Positions 18,427 through 29,147 are shown, counted from the stretch's first letter. The stretch: 64,000 nt of DNA from an uncultured Bacteriovorax sp. (GCA_946480715.1 CAMLKK010000005.1:1-64000), one strand, 5' to 3'. The notes: generated by a model not told the origin, from the sequence alone. Numbers and translations: made by a program.

Positions 18427-18856
18427 TCGTTTTTCTCCTTTAAAGAAAATCAGAAAATATTTTTTGCATTTGGTTTGATAAGTGCGGCGATATTTAGCAC
18501 GCGCTTAGAATGTTTTTCAATAGAACGAAAATCGCGATGAAGCGCAAAGTTGGCACGCGGTTTGATTAGTGTGTGAGTAGTTTTTAAAAAAGTTTGTAAG
18601 AAAAAAGATGGAGTGAGTAGGTAACGTGTGAATATTTTAAATTTTAGCTGAAGATATTAAGAACGCTATTGATGTAATACTCCAAAATTTCCCCAACTTT
18701 GTGGGAAAGATACCCCGGTATACCTTTTTTTTATCACTGTTTTCACATCAAAAAAAAACTTACTTTTCATTGGAGAAATGAACTTTTTTTTGATCAAAAA
18801 AATGATCGATTTTCTGAGTACCATTTTGCCCCGAAAAAGGGTGGTCTATCATTTTT
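18427..18856. other. 430-base intergenic region upstream of the kinase operon
   Basis: The longest gap in the window. No convincing gene on either strand. It must contain the minus-strand promoter of the 9.4-18.4 kb operon; a weak candidate is TTGAAA with an AT-rich TAAATA about 18 bases on, around 18490-18521. The left-hand half has poly-T and poly-A tracts, a T7-GATC-A7 palindrome near 18784-18801, and the short inverted repeat ATACCCCGGTAT near 18709-18720. These could serve as binding sites or as the end of the minus-strand transcript from 18857-20194. Nothing is firm. Confidence 0.4.
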
Positions 18857-20194
18857 TCACTGGTGTTTTTTTAGCTTGAGGACAAACGAAATCTTACCCT
18901 GGTAGGGTTCATAATAGAGATTTCCACCATTTGTATTGGCAAGAGTTTGAGAAATAGAAAGACCCAAACCTGTTCCTTTTCCCAATGATTTTGTGGAAAA
19001 AAATGGTTCGAACATTCGCTTCACAACCTCTTCAGAAAGCAATTGGCCAGAATTCACCACACGTATTTTAACCCACGGGCCATCATCTTTAATATTCAGA
19101 CACAATGTTTTCTCTTCAGCTTTATCATTCGATAAAGCATCGAGCGCATTGCTCATGAGATTGATGAGGATTTGTGAAATTTGTAATGGATTACAAAATA
19201 CTTGCGGATTAGTTTCATTCTCAATTGTGAATTGAACTTTTTCTGTTTTGATTCTTTCTTCAAAAAGACCAATACTAATTTCCAGAATTTTTTCAACACT
19301 CGTCACTTCATTTTCTAATTTGTCATCTCTGCGTGAAACCAACTTCATACTGCGAACGATTTTCGCAATTCGTTCACTAGCAGAATGAATTTTTGCAAGC
19401 TTGTTAAGTGTCGCCTCATCGAGCTTCTCATTGTTTTTCAGAAGGAGAGTGTTGGACATACCTTGGATAATTGTGAGGGGGTTATTTATCTCGTGAGCAA
19501 CACCGCTCGCCATTTCACCGAGTGAAGAAAGGCGAGATGCATGGAATGTTTTAATGCTTTCTTCTTCTAGATTCTTCTTACTTAGTGCTAATTCATCTAA
19601 TGATTTTTTCAAATCATATTCACCACCAATTCTGCGTTTGAGTTCATTACAGATCGTAGACGATTGCTTGAGAGTATAGATGAAATTAACAATACAGAAG
19701 GCAATGAGAAAGTAAGCATCATTTGATTGCTGGCTACTTGCTAACCTTATCGCGAAATAAATAATTGGTGCCAGCATCAAGAGATTAAAAGTTATGAGCA
19801 CAGCTCTTTTGGATGAAACTGTAACAATAGAGCCTGCAATAAAAGCTAATAATAGGGTATAGGTGATCAAGGTTCTGACAGTATCATCTGTACTTAATGA
19901 AATGAAACTCAGAACCGACCATAGTGTCGCATTGATGAGAATTGTGATGGTCACATTTCTCGTCGCTACTTCTAAGCTAATTTTCCTTTCGGAAAATCTT
20001 TTTACATTAAGAATTCTAATGGCAGATAGAATGATAATGACAAACACAAGAGCGAAATAGATGTATTTGATGTTGCTTGAAAGCTGCATAATGAGCAAGA
20101 CAACAGCACACAATCCAAAGGCCAATGATGAATTTTTGGATTTGATAATGTAATCAATGTTGACCCTTTCTTCGATGTATTTGTGTTTATCCAT
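18857..20194 (-). CDS. Polytopic sensor histidine kinase
   Basis: 445 residues from ATG 20194 (a TTG one codon earlier is possible). About six transmembrane helices between residues 24 and 176 with almost no extracytoplasmic loops, then a coiled coil and a HisKA/HATPase core: His234 in SGVAHEINNPLTIIQGM, N box NLMSNALDALS, and GKGTGLGLSIS. The G1 box reads VVNSGQLLSEE instead of DxGxG, a departure that the minus-strand kinase at 4253 shares in kind. The core is close in style to the kinase at 9415-10887. The gene starts 8 bases after the phospholipase-D-family gene, so it is the last gene of a long minus-strand run that begins with obg. No response regulator is adjacent. Confidence 0.88.
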   Translation of the reverse strand: MDKHKYIEERVNIDYIIKSKNSSLAFGLCAVVLLIMQLSSNIKYIYFALVFVIIILSAIRILNVKRFSERKISLEVATRNVTITILINATLWSVLSFISLSTDDTVRTLITYTLLLAFIAGSIVTVSSKRAVLITFNLLMLAPIIYFAIRLASSQQSNDAYFLIAFCIVNFIYTLKQSSTICNELKRRIGGEYDLKKSLDELALSKKNLEEESIKTFHASRLSSLGEMASGVAHEINNPLTIIQGMSNTLLLKNNEKLDEATLNKLAKIHSASERIAKIVRSMKLVSRRDDKLENEVTSVEKILEISIGLFEERIKTEKVQFTIENETNPQVFCNPLQISQILINLMSNALDALSNDKAEEKTLCLNIKDDGPWVKIRVVNSGQLLSEEVVKRMFEPFFSTKSLGKGTGLGLSISQTLANTNGGNLYYEPYQGKISFVLKLKKHQ

Positions 20195-20202
20195 CAATCA
20201 TC

Positions 20203-22047
20203 TCAGATAAGTGGGACGAGGTTAAAGGTGTAGATGATTTTAGTCGCGAATGCTTGAAGAATAGTGACTATACGATTCTTAGGATGTTTACGAATTTCCT
20301 GCCATTCTCTTGAACCATATAAAGTAGAATTCTTAGCAATTTCGTCTATGAACGTTTTTATCTTTGCTAGATTTTTCGAATCAGGCCCAAGCCCTTCTAT
20401 ATTTGTTCCGACTTCAGAATTAAGATGTCTCGAAATTGGATCAAGATTAGACGTCGAAACAGTCATTGATTTCCCATCTATTAAAGCGATTTTCGCATGG
20501 AGAAAGCCATACCTCATTTGCCCACCTAAAACTTCGTCATCAATACGGCCATAGGAATAAATTTGCACCTGATTTTCAAGGGGCGTACCTTTAATTTTCT
20601 TGAGAATAGATTCACTGAATGTCGCATCCACCATTGCCTGCGCGATGACGTTATCAGTTGTCGTGATGGAGTTAGAAAATATTCGAATGCGTCGCTTAGG
20701 ATCTTTCTTGGCCCAATCTATCATGAAATCGACTTCTTCATCTGGAACCCAGAAGTAAGGAGAGACAATATCGACGGTGTGTTTGGCTTTCGCAATTTCA
20801 GCGTGCAATTTATCAACGAGGGAATTTCCATTCTTACGATTGTGTGGACCACGCGGCTGTAGGAAAATTTTAGTACGACTTAAGTTCTGTATTTCATTTA
20901 AAACAGAAATTAATCCTTCTTCAAATCCTTCTTCTAAAAAATTTTTATGAGTCATCTCTTCAAGTTGTTCGTTGAGCACACCATCTTCGCTTAAAAGATT
21001 GTCCGCACTCGTGCGCATTTTTTTGAATTGTTTACGAACTTGCTCGCGATTTATTTTGAAAAGAAAATTTTCAAAATTTTTATTGGCGAGATAAAAATAG
21101 ATCTTATTAAAATGATCTTCGAGAGCATTCTGAATGTTGCCTTCAGCATCGACGTGGCTGAAACCTTTGATCATGATTTCAGCATCAAGCACAGGATTTT
21201 TTTCACCATCATTCACATTGTAGTAGTGATCAGCAATATTACGTCCACCAATAATCGCCATTGCATCTTCTGTTGATTGAGCATCAACAAGTAAAATTTT
21301 ATCGTGTGATCTTCGATTTATATTGAAAGTGATCTCGGGTAATTTTTCACCATCTAGAACGAAAAGGTTATGAATTTTTCTAAACCAATTGGCAACGTGA
21401 GCTCGCACATTAAAAATTGGATTAAATAAAACAGCCTCTGCGTTTGCTAATTGGCCTGTGGGATTTCCTTCAGCATCGAGAATCGGTTTTCCACTTAAAG
21501 CAACGAGTGACTTAATGTCGTTATAAAAAGGTGCTTTTGAAATTGATCCAGAGGAATCGACAAGGATACGAACTTTAACACCGCGTTTGATCGCCATTCG
21601 CAGTTCGTGAAGAATGGCATTACCCGTATCATCGCTTTTAAAAATGTAATATGAAAGATCGATGGTTTTTTTGGCATTTCTAATCATCATGATCTTTGCA
21701 AGATATCCTTCGCGTGGATCAAGAACGAGTTTTGTTTTTCCCTTGATAGGCGCATCTGCTTTTAATTCAAAATCGCGGATCGATTCTGTGATTGTGACAT
21801 ATTTCTCCCGCAGACCATTTCTTTCTTCCATTAAACGGTTGAGACAAATGTCTTCACCTCTAACGAGTGCCGACGTCGCTTGAGATTCAGCTTGAGCTGA
21901 TGTGCGATGGAATGAAGATGCAATGTCGATGCAGGATTGTGAACTTACATCAGCAGGTTCACGCCAGATTGTTTCCACAGGAGCTGTAGAACATGCGCTC
22001 ATGAACGTAAGCAGGGCTAAATAAATGGGTAAGAGGCCATATCTCAT
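20203..22047 (-). CDS. Phospholipase D-family lipoprotein (cardiolipin synthase-like)
   Basis: 614 residues. A lipobox ends the signal peptide (LTFMSACS, Cys19), so it should be anchored to a membrane facing the periplasm. Two HxKxxxxD motifs are intact: H248-K250-D255 (SHDKILLVD, followed by IGGRNIADHYYN) and H517-K519-D524 (LHAKIALID, followed by TVSTSNLDPISRHLNSEVG). Two HKD motifs in one chain, plus the GGRN and SNLD signatures, place it with the ClsC/YmdC branch, which makes cardiolipin by transphosphatidylation; a phospholipase or nuclease role is also possible for the superfamily. It lies 55 bases after rlmH and 8 bases before a membrane kinase. Phospholipid remodelling of self or prey membrane would both fit; the sequence does not decide. 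Confidence 0.85.
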   Translation of the reverse strand: MRYGLLPIYLALLTFMSACSTAPVETIWREPADVSSQSCIDIASSFHRTSAQAESQATSALVRGEDICLNRLMEERNGLREKYVTITESIRDFELKADAPIKGKTKLVLDPREGYLAKIMMIRNAKKTIDLSYYIFKSDDTGNAILHELRMAIKRGVKVRILVDSSGSISKAPFYNDIKSLVALSGKPILDAEGNPTGQLANAEAVLFNPIFNVRAHVANWFRKIHNLFVLDGEKLPEITFNINRRSHDKILLVDAQSTEDAMAIIGGRNIADHYYNVNDGEKNPVLDAEIMIKGFSHVDAEGNIQNALEDHFNKIYFYLANKNFENFLFKINREQVRKQFKKMRTSADNLLSEDGVLNEQLEEMTHKNFLEEGFEEGLISVLNEIQNLSRTKIFLQPRGPHNRKNGNSLVDKLHAEIAKAKHTVDIVSPYFWVPDEEVDFMIDWAKKDPKRRIRIFSNSITTTDNVIAQAMVDATFSESILKKIKGTPLENQVQIYSYGRIDDEVLGGQMRYGFLHAKIALIDGKSMTVSTSNLDPISRHLNSEVGTNIEGLGPDSKNLAKIKTFIDEIAKNSTLYGSREWQEIRKHPKNRIVTILQAFATKIIYTFNLVPLI

Positions 22048-22102
22048 CTTTCAACTTCTCGGAATAAGTTGACGAAAACATGAGGGTATTACTGAATTTC
22101 AA

Positions 22103-22558
22103 TTACTTGTGGTAAGGGTGTCCGGCCTTTATCGTTTGGGCCCTATAAATCTGTTCGACTAGGAGGAGCCTGGCCAGTTTATGGGGATAGGTCATTTCAG
22201 ATAGTGAAAGTTTGAAATGTGCACGCTGAATAACAGCTTCTCCATGTCCGGCAGCACCCCCGATGATAAAGACGACGGACTGACTTTCTGATTTTTGAGA
22301 AAGCCATTCAGAAAATTGAACAGAGTTAAACTGCTTTCCTTTTTCCGCCATCAGAACGATGTAGGGATTTTCAGTGCGAGATATGTCGTCGATTTTTGCG
22401 AGAACTTCTTTTGCTTCTTGAGTGAGATTTTCTGCATGGGCCTTCACTTCGTGAATATGAAGTTTGGGAGCGATTAATCTTTTAGCGTATTCGTTTTCGA
22501 GAGATTCGATAGACCTGTCACTTAATTTTCCAACGGTGATTAAGTGCAGGTCTTTCAT
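22103..22558 (-). CDS. rlmH: 23S rRNA pseudouridine-1915 N3-methyltransferase
   Basis: 151 residues, close to the usual 155. RlmH is a SPOUT methyltransferase that methylates pseudouridine 1915 of helix 69 in the assembled 70S ribosome. Diagnostic features: opening strand LHLITVGKL, the AdoMet-binding knot loop FIIGGAAGHGE, the helix MTYPHKLARLLLVEQIYRA, and the C-terminal GHPYHK that closes nearly every RlmH. It starts two bases after rsfS, in the common order obg-rsfS-rlmH. Confidence 0.96.
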   Translation of the reverse strand: MKDLHLITVGKLSDRSIESLENEYAKRLIAPKLHIHEVKAHAENLTQEAKEVLAKIDDISRTENPYIVLMAEKGKQFNSVQFSEWLSQKSESQSVVFIIGGAAGHGEAVIQRAHFKLSLSEMTYPHKLARLLLVEQIYRAQTIKAGHPYHK

Positions 22559-22560
22559 GA

Positions 22561-24158
<1,598 letters not shown>

Positions 24159-24161
24159 CTA

Positions 24162-24193
24162 AAATAAAAAAGGGAATCCGTTTGGATTCCCTT
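24162..24193 (-). terminator. Intrinsic terminator after rpmA
   Basis: AAGGGAATCC pairs with GGATTCCCTT (24170-24179 and 24184-24193, four-base loop). On the minus strand the stem is followed by TTTTTTATTTT. It sits between rpmA and obg, so expression of obg-rsfS-rlmH must rely on read-through or another promoter. Confidence 0.85.
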
Positions 24194-24222
24194 ATAACAC
24201 TTTTCAGTCTTTTGAAAGATAA

Positions 24223-24477
24223 CTAAGCAGGAATTACAGAAACAATTTTCTTATCTTTTGTGTAGAAAGAAAATTTAACAGTTCCAGTAGTTGTAGCGTA
24301 GATTGTGAAGTCTCTACCCATTGCTACACCTGTACCAGGGAAAATCTTAGTTCCCTTTTGTCTTACGATGATGTTTCCAGAAATTACGTTTTCTCCGCCG
24401 TATTTCTTAGTTCCACGCATCTTTGGATTTGAATCTCTTCCGTTGGCCGTGGACCCGGCGGCTTTTTTGTGTGCCAT
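24223..24477 (-). CDS. rpmA: 50S ribosomal protein L27
   Basis: 84 residues, the usual length. L27 sits near the peptidyl-transferase centre and its N-terminus contacts tRNA. The opening [16 protein letters not shown] and the motif [21 protein letters not shown] are diagnostic. The bacterial consensus start is KKGGGS; here it reads KKAAGS, a small change. It starts at once with MAHKK, so there is no cleaved N-terminal extension as in Firmicutes. The ATG is preceded by AAGGAGC at a normal distance. It is 32 bases downstream of rplU in the universal rplU-rpmA pair. Confidence 0.98.
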   Translation of the reverse strand: MAHKKAAGSTANGRDSNPKMRGTKKYGGENVISGNIIVRQKGTKIFPGTGVAMGRDFTIYATTTGTVKFSFYTKDKKIVSVIPA

Positions 24478-24509
24478 ATGAGGTGCTCCTTAAATTATTT
24501 TTTTAAAAC

Positions 24510-24875
24510 TTATTTTAAATATTTTTGTGCGTTCTTAGAGTTTTTATCGATTGCAGACTTGTTTCCTGCACCGTCATTGATCTCAGTGATCAATAGAGCA
24601 GTGAAGTGTTGTCTGTGACCATTTCTTCTCTTGTATCCACCTGGTTTTCTCTTGAAAACGATTAGTTTTCTTGAGCGATCGTGCATAATAACTTTTGCAC
24701 TAACTGTTGCGCCTTTTACAACTGGAGCACCAACAAGTGGCTTATCTCCGCCGATGAAAAGAACTTGGTCTAGAGAAATTGTAGAACCAGCTTCTTTAGC
24801 TAGTTTTTCAACGTCAATTAGATCTCCGGCTTGAACTTTGTACTGGTGACCAGCGATTTCTACGATTCCGTACAT
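24510..24875 (-). CDS. rplU: 50S ribosomal protein L21
   Basis: 121 residues from ATG 24875, chosen because AAGGAG stands about eight bases upstream and L21 proteins open with MYGIVEIAGHQYKV; a longer frame from 24965 runs into the leader. L21 binds 23S rRNA in domain I. The signature KRRNGHRQHFTALLI (RRxGHRQxxT) is present. A ~20-residue C-terminal extension (DGAGNKSAIDKNSKNAQKYLK in part) goes beyond the usual ~103 residues and is basic, so it may add rRNA contacts. The 130-base leader between promoter and ATG is long enough for feedback regulation, but I see no specific structure. Confidence 0.97.
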   Translation of the reverse strand: MYGIVEIAGHQYKVQAGDLIDVEKLAKEAGSTISLDQVLFIGGDKPLVGAPVVKGATVSAKVIMHDRSRKLIVFKRKPGGYKRRNGHRQHFTALLITEINDGAGNKSAIDKNSKNAQKYLK

Positions 24876-24982
24876 GAAAAAACTCCTTAAAATAGCAAAA
24901 TCCAGGGGTTGAAATCCAAGTTTTTTACTCAGAAATACAATCTTGTTAGCCCTAATTTTAGCCACTAATTATGAACCTTAGA

Positions 24983-25011
24983 CTTTTATGTAGTCTGGGT
25001 CTTAATGTCAA
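24983..25011 (-). promoter_or_regulatory. Promoter of rplU-rpmA
   Basis: On the minus strand: TTGACA (25011-25006), 17-base spacer, TAAAAG (24988-24983). A perfect -35 with the TAAAN -10 seen elsewhere in the window. It puts the start about 100 bases upstream of the rplU ATG. Confidence 0.7.
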
Positions 25012-25064
25012 GGGAAAAGGCGTCCGATACGCAAAGTAGACTGAGGATAACCCAGGATGGCGCC

Positions 25065-25904
25065 ATGAGCAAGACGAGTACAACTTCCCCTTCAAAGAAA
25101 ACATACTTTCAATATCAGAAGGATCTTAATCTTCCCGTTTTTGTGGCGGTGGATCAAGCTAGCTTCGATTCTACGTTGGGTGATTTTTTAGTCTCAATGA
25201 AATTTGTAAAGCTTCAAGACAAAGAAGAAACGGCTGCTCTCGAAGCAATCAAAACAAATAAATCCGCTCGCTGCCTTAGCATCACGGAAGCCAGTCCGAC
25301 AGTTGCTCGTCAAATTGAATCGACGATGGAGAGCGATCGTTACGGGCAAGAGAGTATTACTCCAAAAGCTGGTTACCAAGTTTATCGTTATAAAAATGTT
25401 GGCCTCATTGTTTATTCATTTGGAGCAAAAGTTTGGGAGTTTGGTTGTTACCAGGATTTCGGATCGATGAAAGCTTCGGCCGAAACTAAATTAGCTTCAA
25501 GAATTGTGATCAACCGATTTCTCACATGGGCCCTCGTTTCACATGGAATTTTAGGATTGTGGGGAGTGACCGTGGATGGTGGTGTTGTTCTTCAACGCTC
25601 AAAAGATTCAAAGGGTGAAGCCGTTTTTGTCGATGTTGTTGGTCTGCGCGTTTTGAGTTTAGATGGCGTGAGAAAAATGGGATCGCGATTTAAAGTTTTA
25701 CGTTTAGATGCAACTTTGAAAGGAAGAAATGTGAAGATGAGCAATGAAGAATTGTTAAGCTTTATTTCTGCTCACACTTCTTACTTCGACTACACAGGTC
25801 TCTCAGTTCCTGTAAGACAAATGATTCAGATGATGGTGAAAATTTCTGAAGGACTTGTGCATCCAGAAGAGAGTTTCCGTCCAAGAACAGATTTGTCTTT
25901 ATAG
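25065..25904 (+). CDS. Conserved-looking cytoplasmic protein, unknown function
   Basis: 279 residues from ATG 25065; a frame opening at ATG 25005 would start inside the divergent rplU promoter and is rejected. No signal peptide or membrane helix. The N-terminal 20 residues are Ser/Thr/Lys-rich. The rest is mixed alpha/beta with alternate strands, for example VGLIVYSFGAKVWEFGCYQDFG, then LGLWGVTVDGGVVLQRS and EAVFVDVVGLRVLSLDGVR. It looks like a repeat of a small alpha/beta fold. I recognise no family. It lies 47 bases upstream of lgt on the same strand and may be cotranscribed with it. Confidence 0.7.
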   Translation: MSKTSTTSPSKKTYFQYQKDLNLPVFVAVDQASFDSTLGDFLVSMKFVKLQDKEETAALEAIKTNKSARCLSITEASPTVARQIESTMESDRYGQESITPKAGYQVYRYKNVGLIVYSFGAKVWEFGCYQDFGSMKASAETKLASRIVINRFLTWALVSHGILGLWGVTVDGGVVLQRSKDSKGEAVFVDVVGLRVLSLDGVRKMGSRFKVLRLDATLKGRNVKMSNEELLSFISAHTSYFDYTGLSVPVRQMIQMMVKISEGLVHPEESFRPRTDLSL

Positions 25905-25951
25905 TGATCCTTCGTTATCCTTTTTAAAAATCATTTTTTAAAAGAGATAAT

Positions 25952-26776
25952 ATGAATACTCATTATGTTCACAGTATAGATCCCGTCATTCTCGATTTAG
26001 GAGCGTTACAAGTCCGTTGGTACGGATTGACGTATGTTGTTGGCTTCATCATCGCGGGATATCTTTTAAAAGTTCTTGTCCGTCAAAATTTTTTCAAAGT
26101 AACAGAAGATAAAATCGACACACTTGTGACAACGATGATCGTGTGTATGTTTTTAGGCGCGCGCATTTTTTATGTCTTCATTTATAACTGGGAATCATAC
26201 GCAGGAAATTTAATCGATATTATTGCTGTCTGGAAAGGCGGTTTGAGTTTTCATGGAGCTTTAGTTGGTTTGATCGTGGGTGGAATCATTTTTGCCCGCA
26301 GAAATAACATTACTTGGTATGAAGTCATGGATTCAATTGCTCTCGCGGGTACGCAGGGGATTTTTTGGGGCCGCATCGGCAATTTCATCAACGGTGAACT
26401 TTATGGTCGTATGACTCAATCGAGTGTCGGAATTATTTTTCCTAACGGTGGTGGACCATACCCTCGTCATCCATCACAACTTTACGAAGCTCTCTTAGAA
26501 GGAATTGTTTTGATGGCGATTGTTTGGATTGTTAAAAAGAGAACAAACAAATATGGAATCATCGGTGCATTTTTTGTTGGTGGTTACGGATTCTTCCGCT
26601 TCATCATCGAATTTTTCCGCGAACCGGATTCGCAATTAGGTTACTACTTCGGTATCTTCACAATGGGACAGTTGTTGTGTGTTCTGATGATATTAGGTGG
26701 AGTAGGGCTTTATCTTTATTTCAGCAAAAAGAATCACTTAATTTCCCAAAGTGGTAGCGCTTCATTGAATCGCTGA
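25952..26776 (+). CDS. lgt: Prolipoprotein diacylglyceryl transferase
   Basis: Transfers diacylglycerol from phosphatidylglycerol to the lipobox cysteine of preprolipoproteins in the inner membrane, the first step of lipoprotein maturation. 274 residues with about seven transmembrane helices. Signatures: VRWYGLTYVVGF near the N-terminus, GGLSFHGALVG (His101), and the Lgt hallmark GRIGNFINGELYGR at about 140-153, followed by RHPSQLYEALLEG. A C-terminal helix (MGQLLCVLMILGGVGLYLYF) completes the fold. Several lipoprotein genes in this window (6321, 20203, 27490, 37841, 46353) would be substrates. Its 3' end overlaps the convergent gene at 26734-27279 by 43 bases. Confidence 0.97.
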   Translation: MNTHYVHSIDPVILDLGALQVRWYGLTYVVGFIIAGYLLKVLVRQNFFKVTEDKIDTLVTTMIVCMFLGARIFYVFIYNWESYAGNLIDIIAVWKGGLSFHGALVGLIVGGIIFARRNNITWYEVMDSIALAGTQGIFWGRIGNFINGELYGRMTQSSVGIIFPNGGGPYPRHPSQLYEALLEGIVLMAIVWIVKKRTNKYGIIGAFFVGGYGFFRFIIEFFREPDSQLGYYFGIFTMGQLLCVLMILGGVGLYLYFSKKNHLISQSGSASLNR

Positions 26777-27279
26777 TAAAAAGGGATTACGTCTGGTGAT
26801 GCTTTCACTGCTTCAAGAAACATCGGAAAGCATGTGAGTGAACAGCTGCCATGATAAATGAGGTTCAGACCATCGCGATTTTTCCAGACGTATAAAGCAC
26901 TCAGATCTTTTCTTATAAAGTGATCCTGCTTCTTATATTTTTTTTGTAAGTCGGCCAGCATTTGATCATGCAGGAAATGCTGTGGAAGTCTCACATACAT
27001 ATCAACGATCAAATCCTTTTTTACCTGAGTATAAACATCAAGAACATAACCGGCTCTGAGAAGTTTAAACCTATAAACTTTTTCATCACCTCGATCTTCG
27101 AACAAATCGAATTTGGGCTGGGATTTTTTTGCATCCTCGAGGGTTTTGCCCGGGAAAAAAAGTTCCAAAGTGCTTAACGTAAAATCATAGTTGGGAGTTT
27201 TGATTTCGGCCTGAATATCGGTAACAGCGACCACTTGAAGAGTGATAACTAAAAGGAATGTTTGGAATACAAGTTTCAT
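26734..27279 (-). CDS. Secreted protein, unknown function
   Basis: 181 residues with a signal peptide (KLVFQTFLLVITLQVVAVTDIQA, cleavage likely after Ala25). The mature part has about 155 residues of mixed strands and helices with two cysteines close together (GSCSLTCFP) that could form a disulphide in the periplasm. Motifs such as DEKVYRFKLLRAGYVLDVYTQ and QMLADLQKKYKKQDHF suggest a small alpha/beta domain. I recognise no family. It is convergent to lgt with a 43-base overlap and divergent from the transglycosylase at 27490. Confidence 0.68.
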   Translation of the reverse strand: MKLVFQTFLLVITLQVVAVTDIQAEIKTPNYDFTLSTLELFFPGKTLEDAKKSQPKFDLFEDRGDEKVYRFKLLRAGYVLDVYTQVKKDLIVDMYVRLPQHFLHDQMLADLQKKYKKQDHFIRKDLSALYVWKNRDGLNLIYHGSCSLTCFPMFLEAVKASPDVIPFYQRFNEALPLWEIK

Positions 27280-27489
27280 ATATTCATCCTAATCGCAGTT
27301 TAAATCGGCCGCTAGACGGGAAAAAACTTTTATAATTAGCCTTTTCTTGTTAGACTTTTCTTGAGTTCTGATGACGAGAGTCACTGCTTGAGTTCAACAG
27401 GAGCGTTGGATTCTTTTTTTGCCAGCTTCACCAACGATCTGTGAGGATCGGTTCAAGCTTGGCTTCAAAGATAATAAGGATGATTATTA

Positions 27490-29070
27490 ATGAAAAAAAA
27501 CCTAGCTTTTAAGTCGCCTAATTTTAAGCTCCTTCTTCTTTCACTCATCCTCACTTCATGTGCTACTACTCAAGGTCCTCAGGCCGAAAAACAAGCTGCA
27601 GCTCCAACAGCTAGTGCTACTAATAGCGGTTTTGCCTCTGAGAGTGTTCGTGAAGCTTACCTTCGATTGAAGAAAAAAGATTATTCAGTTGAAGACAAAA
27701 AGTTAGATGAAGAAGTATCAGCAAAAATTGCCAAAGCTCAATCTCGATCAATTATCGAAGGAGCTTCAACAAGTGAAAGCTTAAATCAATATAAAGGTAA
27801 AACGTATTATCTAGAAGGAGCTGAAGAGCTTAATCTAGAAAACAATTATTTTGATATTCCAGTTGTGTATAACGCCCAAGTTAAGAAATGGATGGATTAT
27901 TTTCTTAATCGTGGACGCGGTTACTTTGAAAGATATACAGAAAGAGCAGGAAGATATGCACCAATTCTTGGTGCGATTCTCGAAGAGCACGGTCTTCCAC
28001 GCGATTTGATTTTCCTCGCTATGGCAGAGTCTGGATTTATTACAACTGCTAAATCTTGGGCCGCAGCTGTTGGTCCTTGGCAGTTCATGCCATACACAGG
28101 AAAAATGTACGGTCTTGATCAAGACTGGTACCGTGACGAAAGACGTGACCCAATCAAAGCGACAGTAGCAGCAGCTCGTTACCTCACAAAACTTTATGAT
28201 GATTTCGGACAATGGGAAGTGGCCGCAGCAGCTTACAATGCTGGTGAAGGAAAACTTGGTCGCGCAATCAAAAAATACAAATCAGAAGACTTTTGGCATT
28301 TAACGAAAGGAAAATACCTCAAAGACGAAACGAAAAATTATGTTCCAAAAATTATGGCGCTTGCGATTATTGGAAAGAACTTAAAGTCGTTTGGCTTTGA
28401 CGATGTAGAATTCCACGAGCCACTTGATTTTGATGAAGTGAGTGTTCCACCAGCAACAGATTTAGTGAAACTTTCTGAAGCAATGGGTGTTGAATTCGAA
28501 GAACTTCAACGATTGAATCCAGAAATTCTTCGTTGGTTCACTCCACCAAATATGGCGGATTACAAATTACGTATTCCACCTAATACAGCTGAAAAATTCG
28601 CTCAATGTTGTGCGAAGTCTGATCTTTTAGCGACTGACTTCCAAGAATACGTCATTCCTAAGAAAATGAGCCTGTCTCAAATTTCTAAAAAATTCCGTAT
28701 CAAAAAAGATTATGTACTTGCTGGTCTAAACAACGTTTCTGAAAACAAAAAATTTGATGCTGGAGATGTAATTAAGCTTCCATTCCGAGTGAATGAAGAA
28801 GTTTCTCCAACAAACAATTTATATGCAGACTTGTTTGAAAAACCTCGCCGCGAAGTTCTTCGTAAGAAATCTCGCGAATACAGAATGAAGAGGTACGCAG
28901 CTAGAAAAAAGCAAAAAGGGCGTTATTACACCGTAAAAAAAGGGGAAACACTATTCACCGTAGCTCAAAAGCACGGCATCTCCGTTAAAAGGTTAATTGC
29001 GTCCAACTCAGATGTTATCAATAAAAAATCTAAAAAAGTCAGTGCCGGTGTAAGACTGGTTATCCGATAA
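27490..29070 (+). CDS. Membrane-bound lytic transglycosylase (MltD-like) with LysM domains
   Basis: 526 residues. The signal peptide ends in lipobox LTSC (Cys24), so the enzyme is a lipoprotein, probably on the outer membrane facing the wall. The SLT catalytic domain lies at about 160-295: HGLPRDLIFLAMAESGF with catalytic Glu180, then AVGPWQFMPYTGKMYGL and the closing AAAAYNAGEGKLGRA. The C-terminal half holds one clear LysM domain (YYTVKKGETLFTVAQKHGISVKRLIASNSD, ~480-526) and a weaker one at about 385-430; in between lies a FHEPLDFDEV region as in MltD. It cleaves the MurNAc-GlcNAc bond to give 1,6-anhydro ends. MltD relatives are used both for wall turnover and, in predators, for prey-wall work, which cannot be judged here. 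Confidence 0.92.
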   Translation: MKKNLAFKSPNFKLLLLSLILTSCATTQGPQAEKQAAAPTASATNSGFASESVREAYLRLKKKDYSVEDKKLDEEVSAKIAKAQSRSIIEGASTSESLNQYKGKTYYLEGAEELNLENNYFDIPVVYNAQVKKWMDYFLNRGRGYFERYTERAGRYAPILGAILEEHGLPRDLIFLAMAESGFITTAKSWAAAVGPWQFMPYTGKMYGLDQDWYRDERRDPIKATVAAARYLTKLYDDFGQWEVAAAAYNAGEGKLGRAIKKYKSEDFWHLTKGKYLKDETKNYVPKIMALAIIGKNLKSFGFDDVEFHEPLDFDEVSVPPATDLVKLSEAMGVEFEELQRLNPEILRWFTPPNMADYKLRIPPNTAEKFAQCCAKSDLLATDFQEYVIPKKMSLSQISKKFRIKKDYVLAGLNNVSENKKFDAGDVIKLPFRVNEEVSPTNNLYADLFEKPRREVLRKKSREYRMKRYAARKKQKGRYYTVKKGETLFTVAQKHGISVKRLIASNSDVINKKSKKVSAGVRLVIR

Positions 29071-29113
29071 GAATACTCTAAATTTTTACTTCTCAGTCCA
29101 CTTTTATATGAAG

Positions 29114-29147
29114 TACACTTTGGTTTCAAAAGCCAAAGTGTATTTTT
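29114..29147 (+). terminator. Intrinsic terminator after the transglycosylase gene
   Basis: TACACTTTGG at 29114-29123 pairs with CCAAAGTGTA at 29133-29142 (nine-base loop), followed by TTTTT. The next gene on the same strand starts at 29170. Confidence 0.8.

Noticed and set aside
18699..18905. 68-codon plus-strand frame in the long gap
   Set aside because: Composed of AT-rich low-complexity sequence, overlaps the end of a real minus-strand kinase gene and has no ribosome site.
25005..25064. Earlier ATG for the gene at 25065
   Set aside because: It would begin inside the -35 of the divergent rplU promoter, and the extra residues look unstructured; the ATG at 25065 is better.
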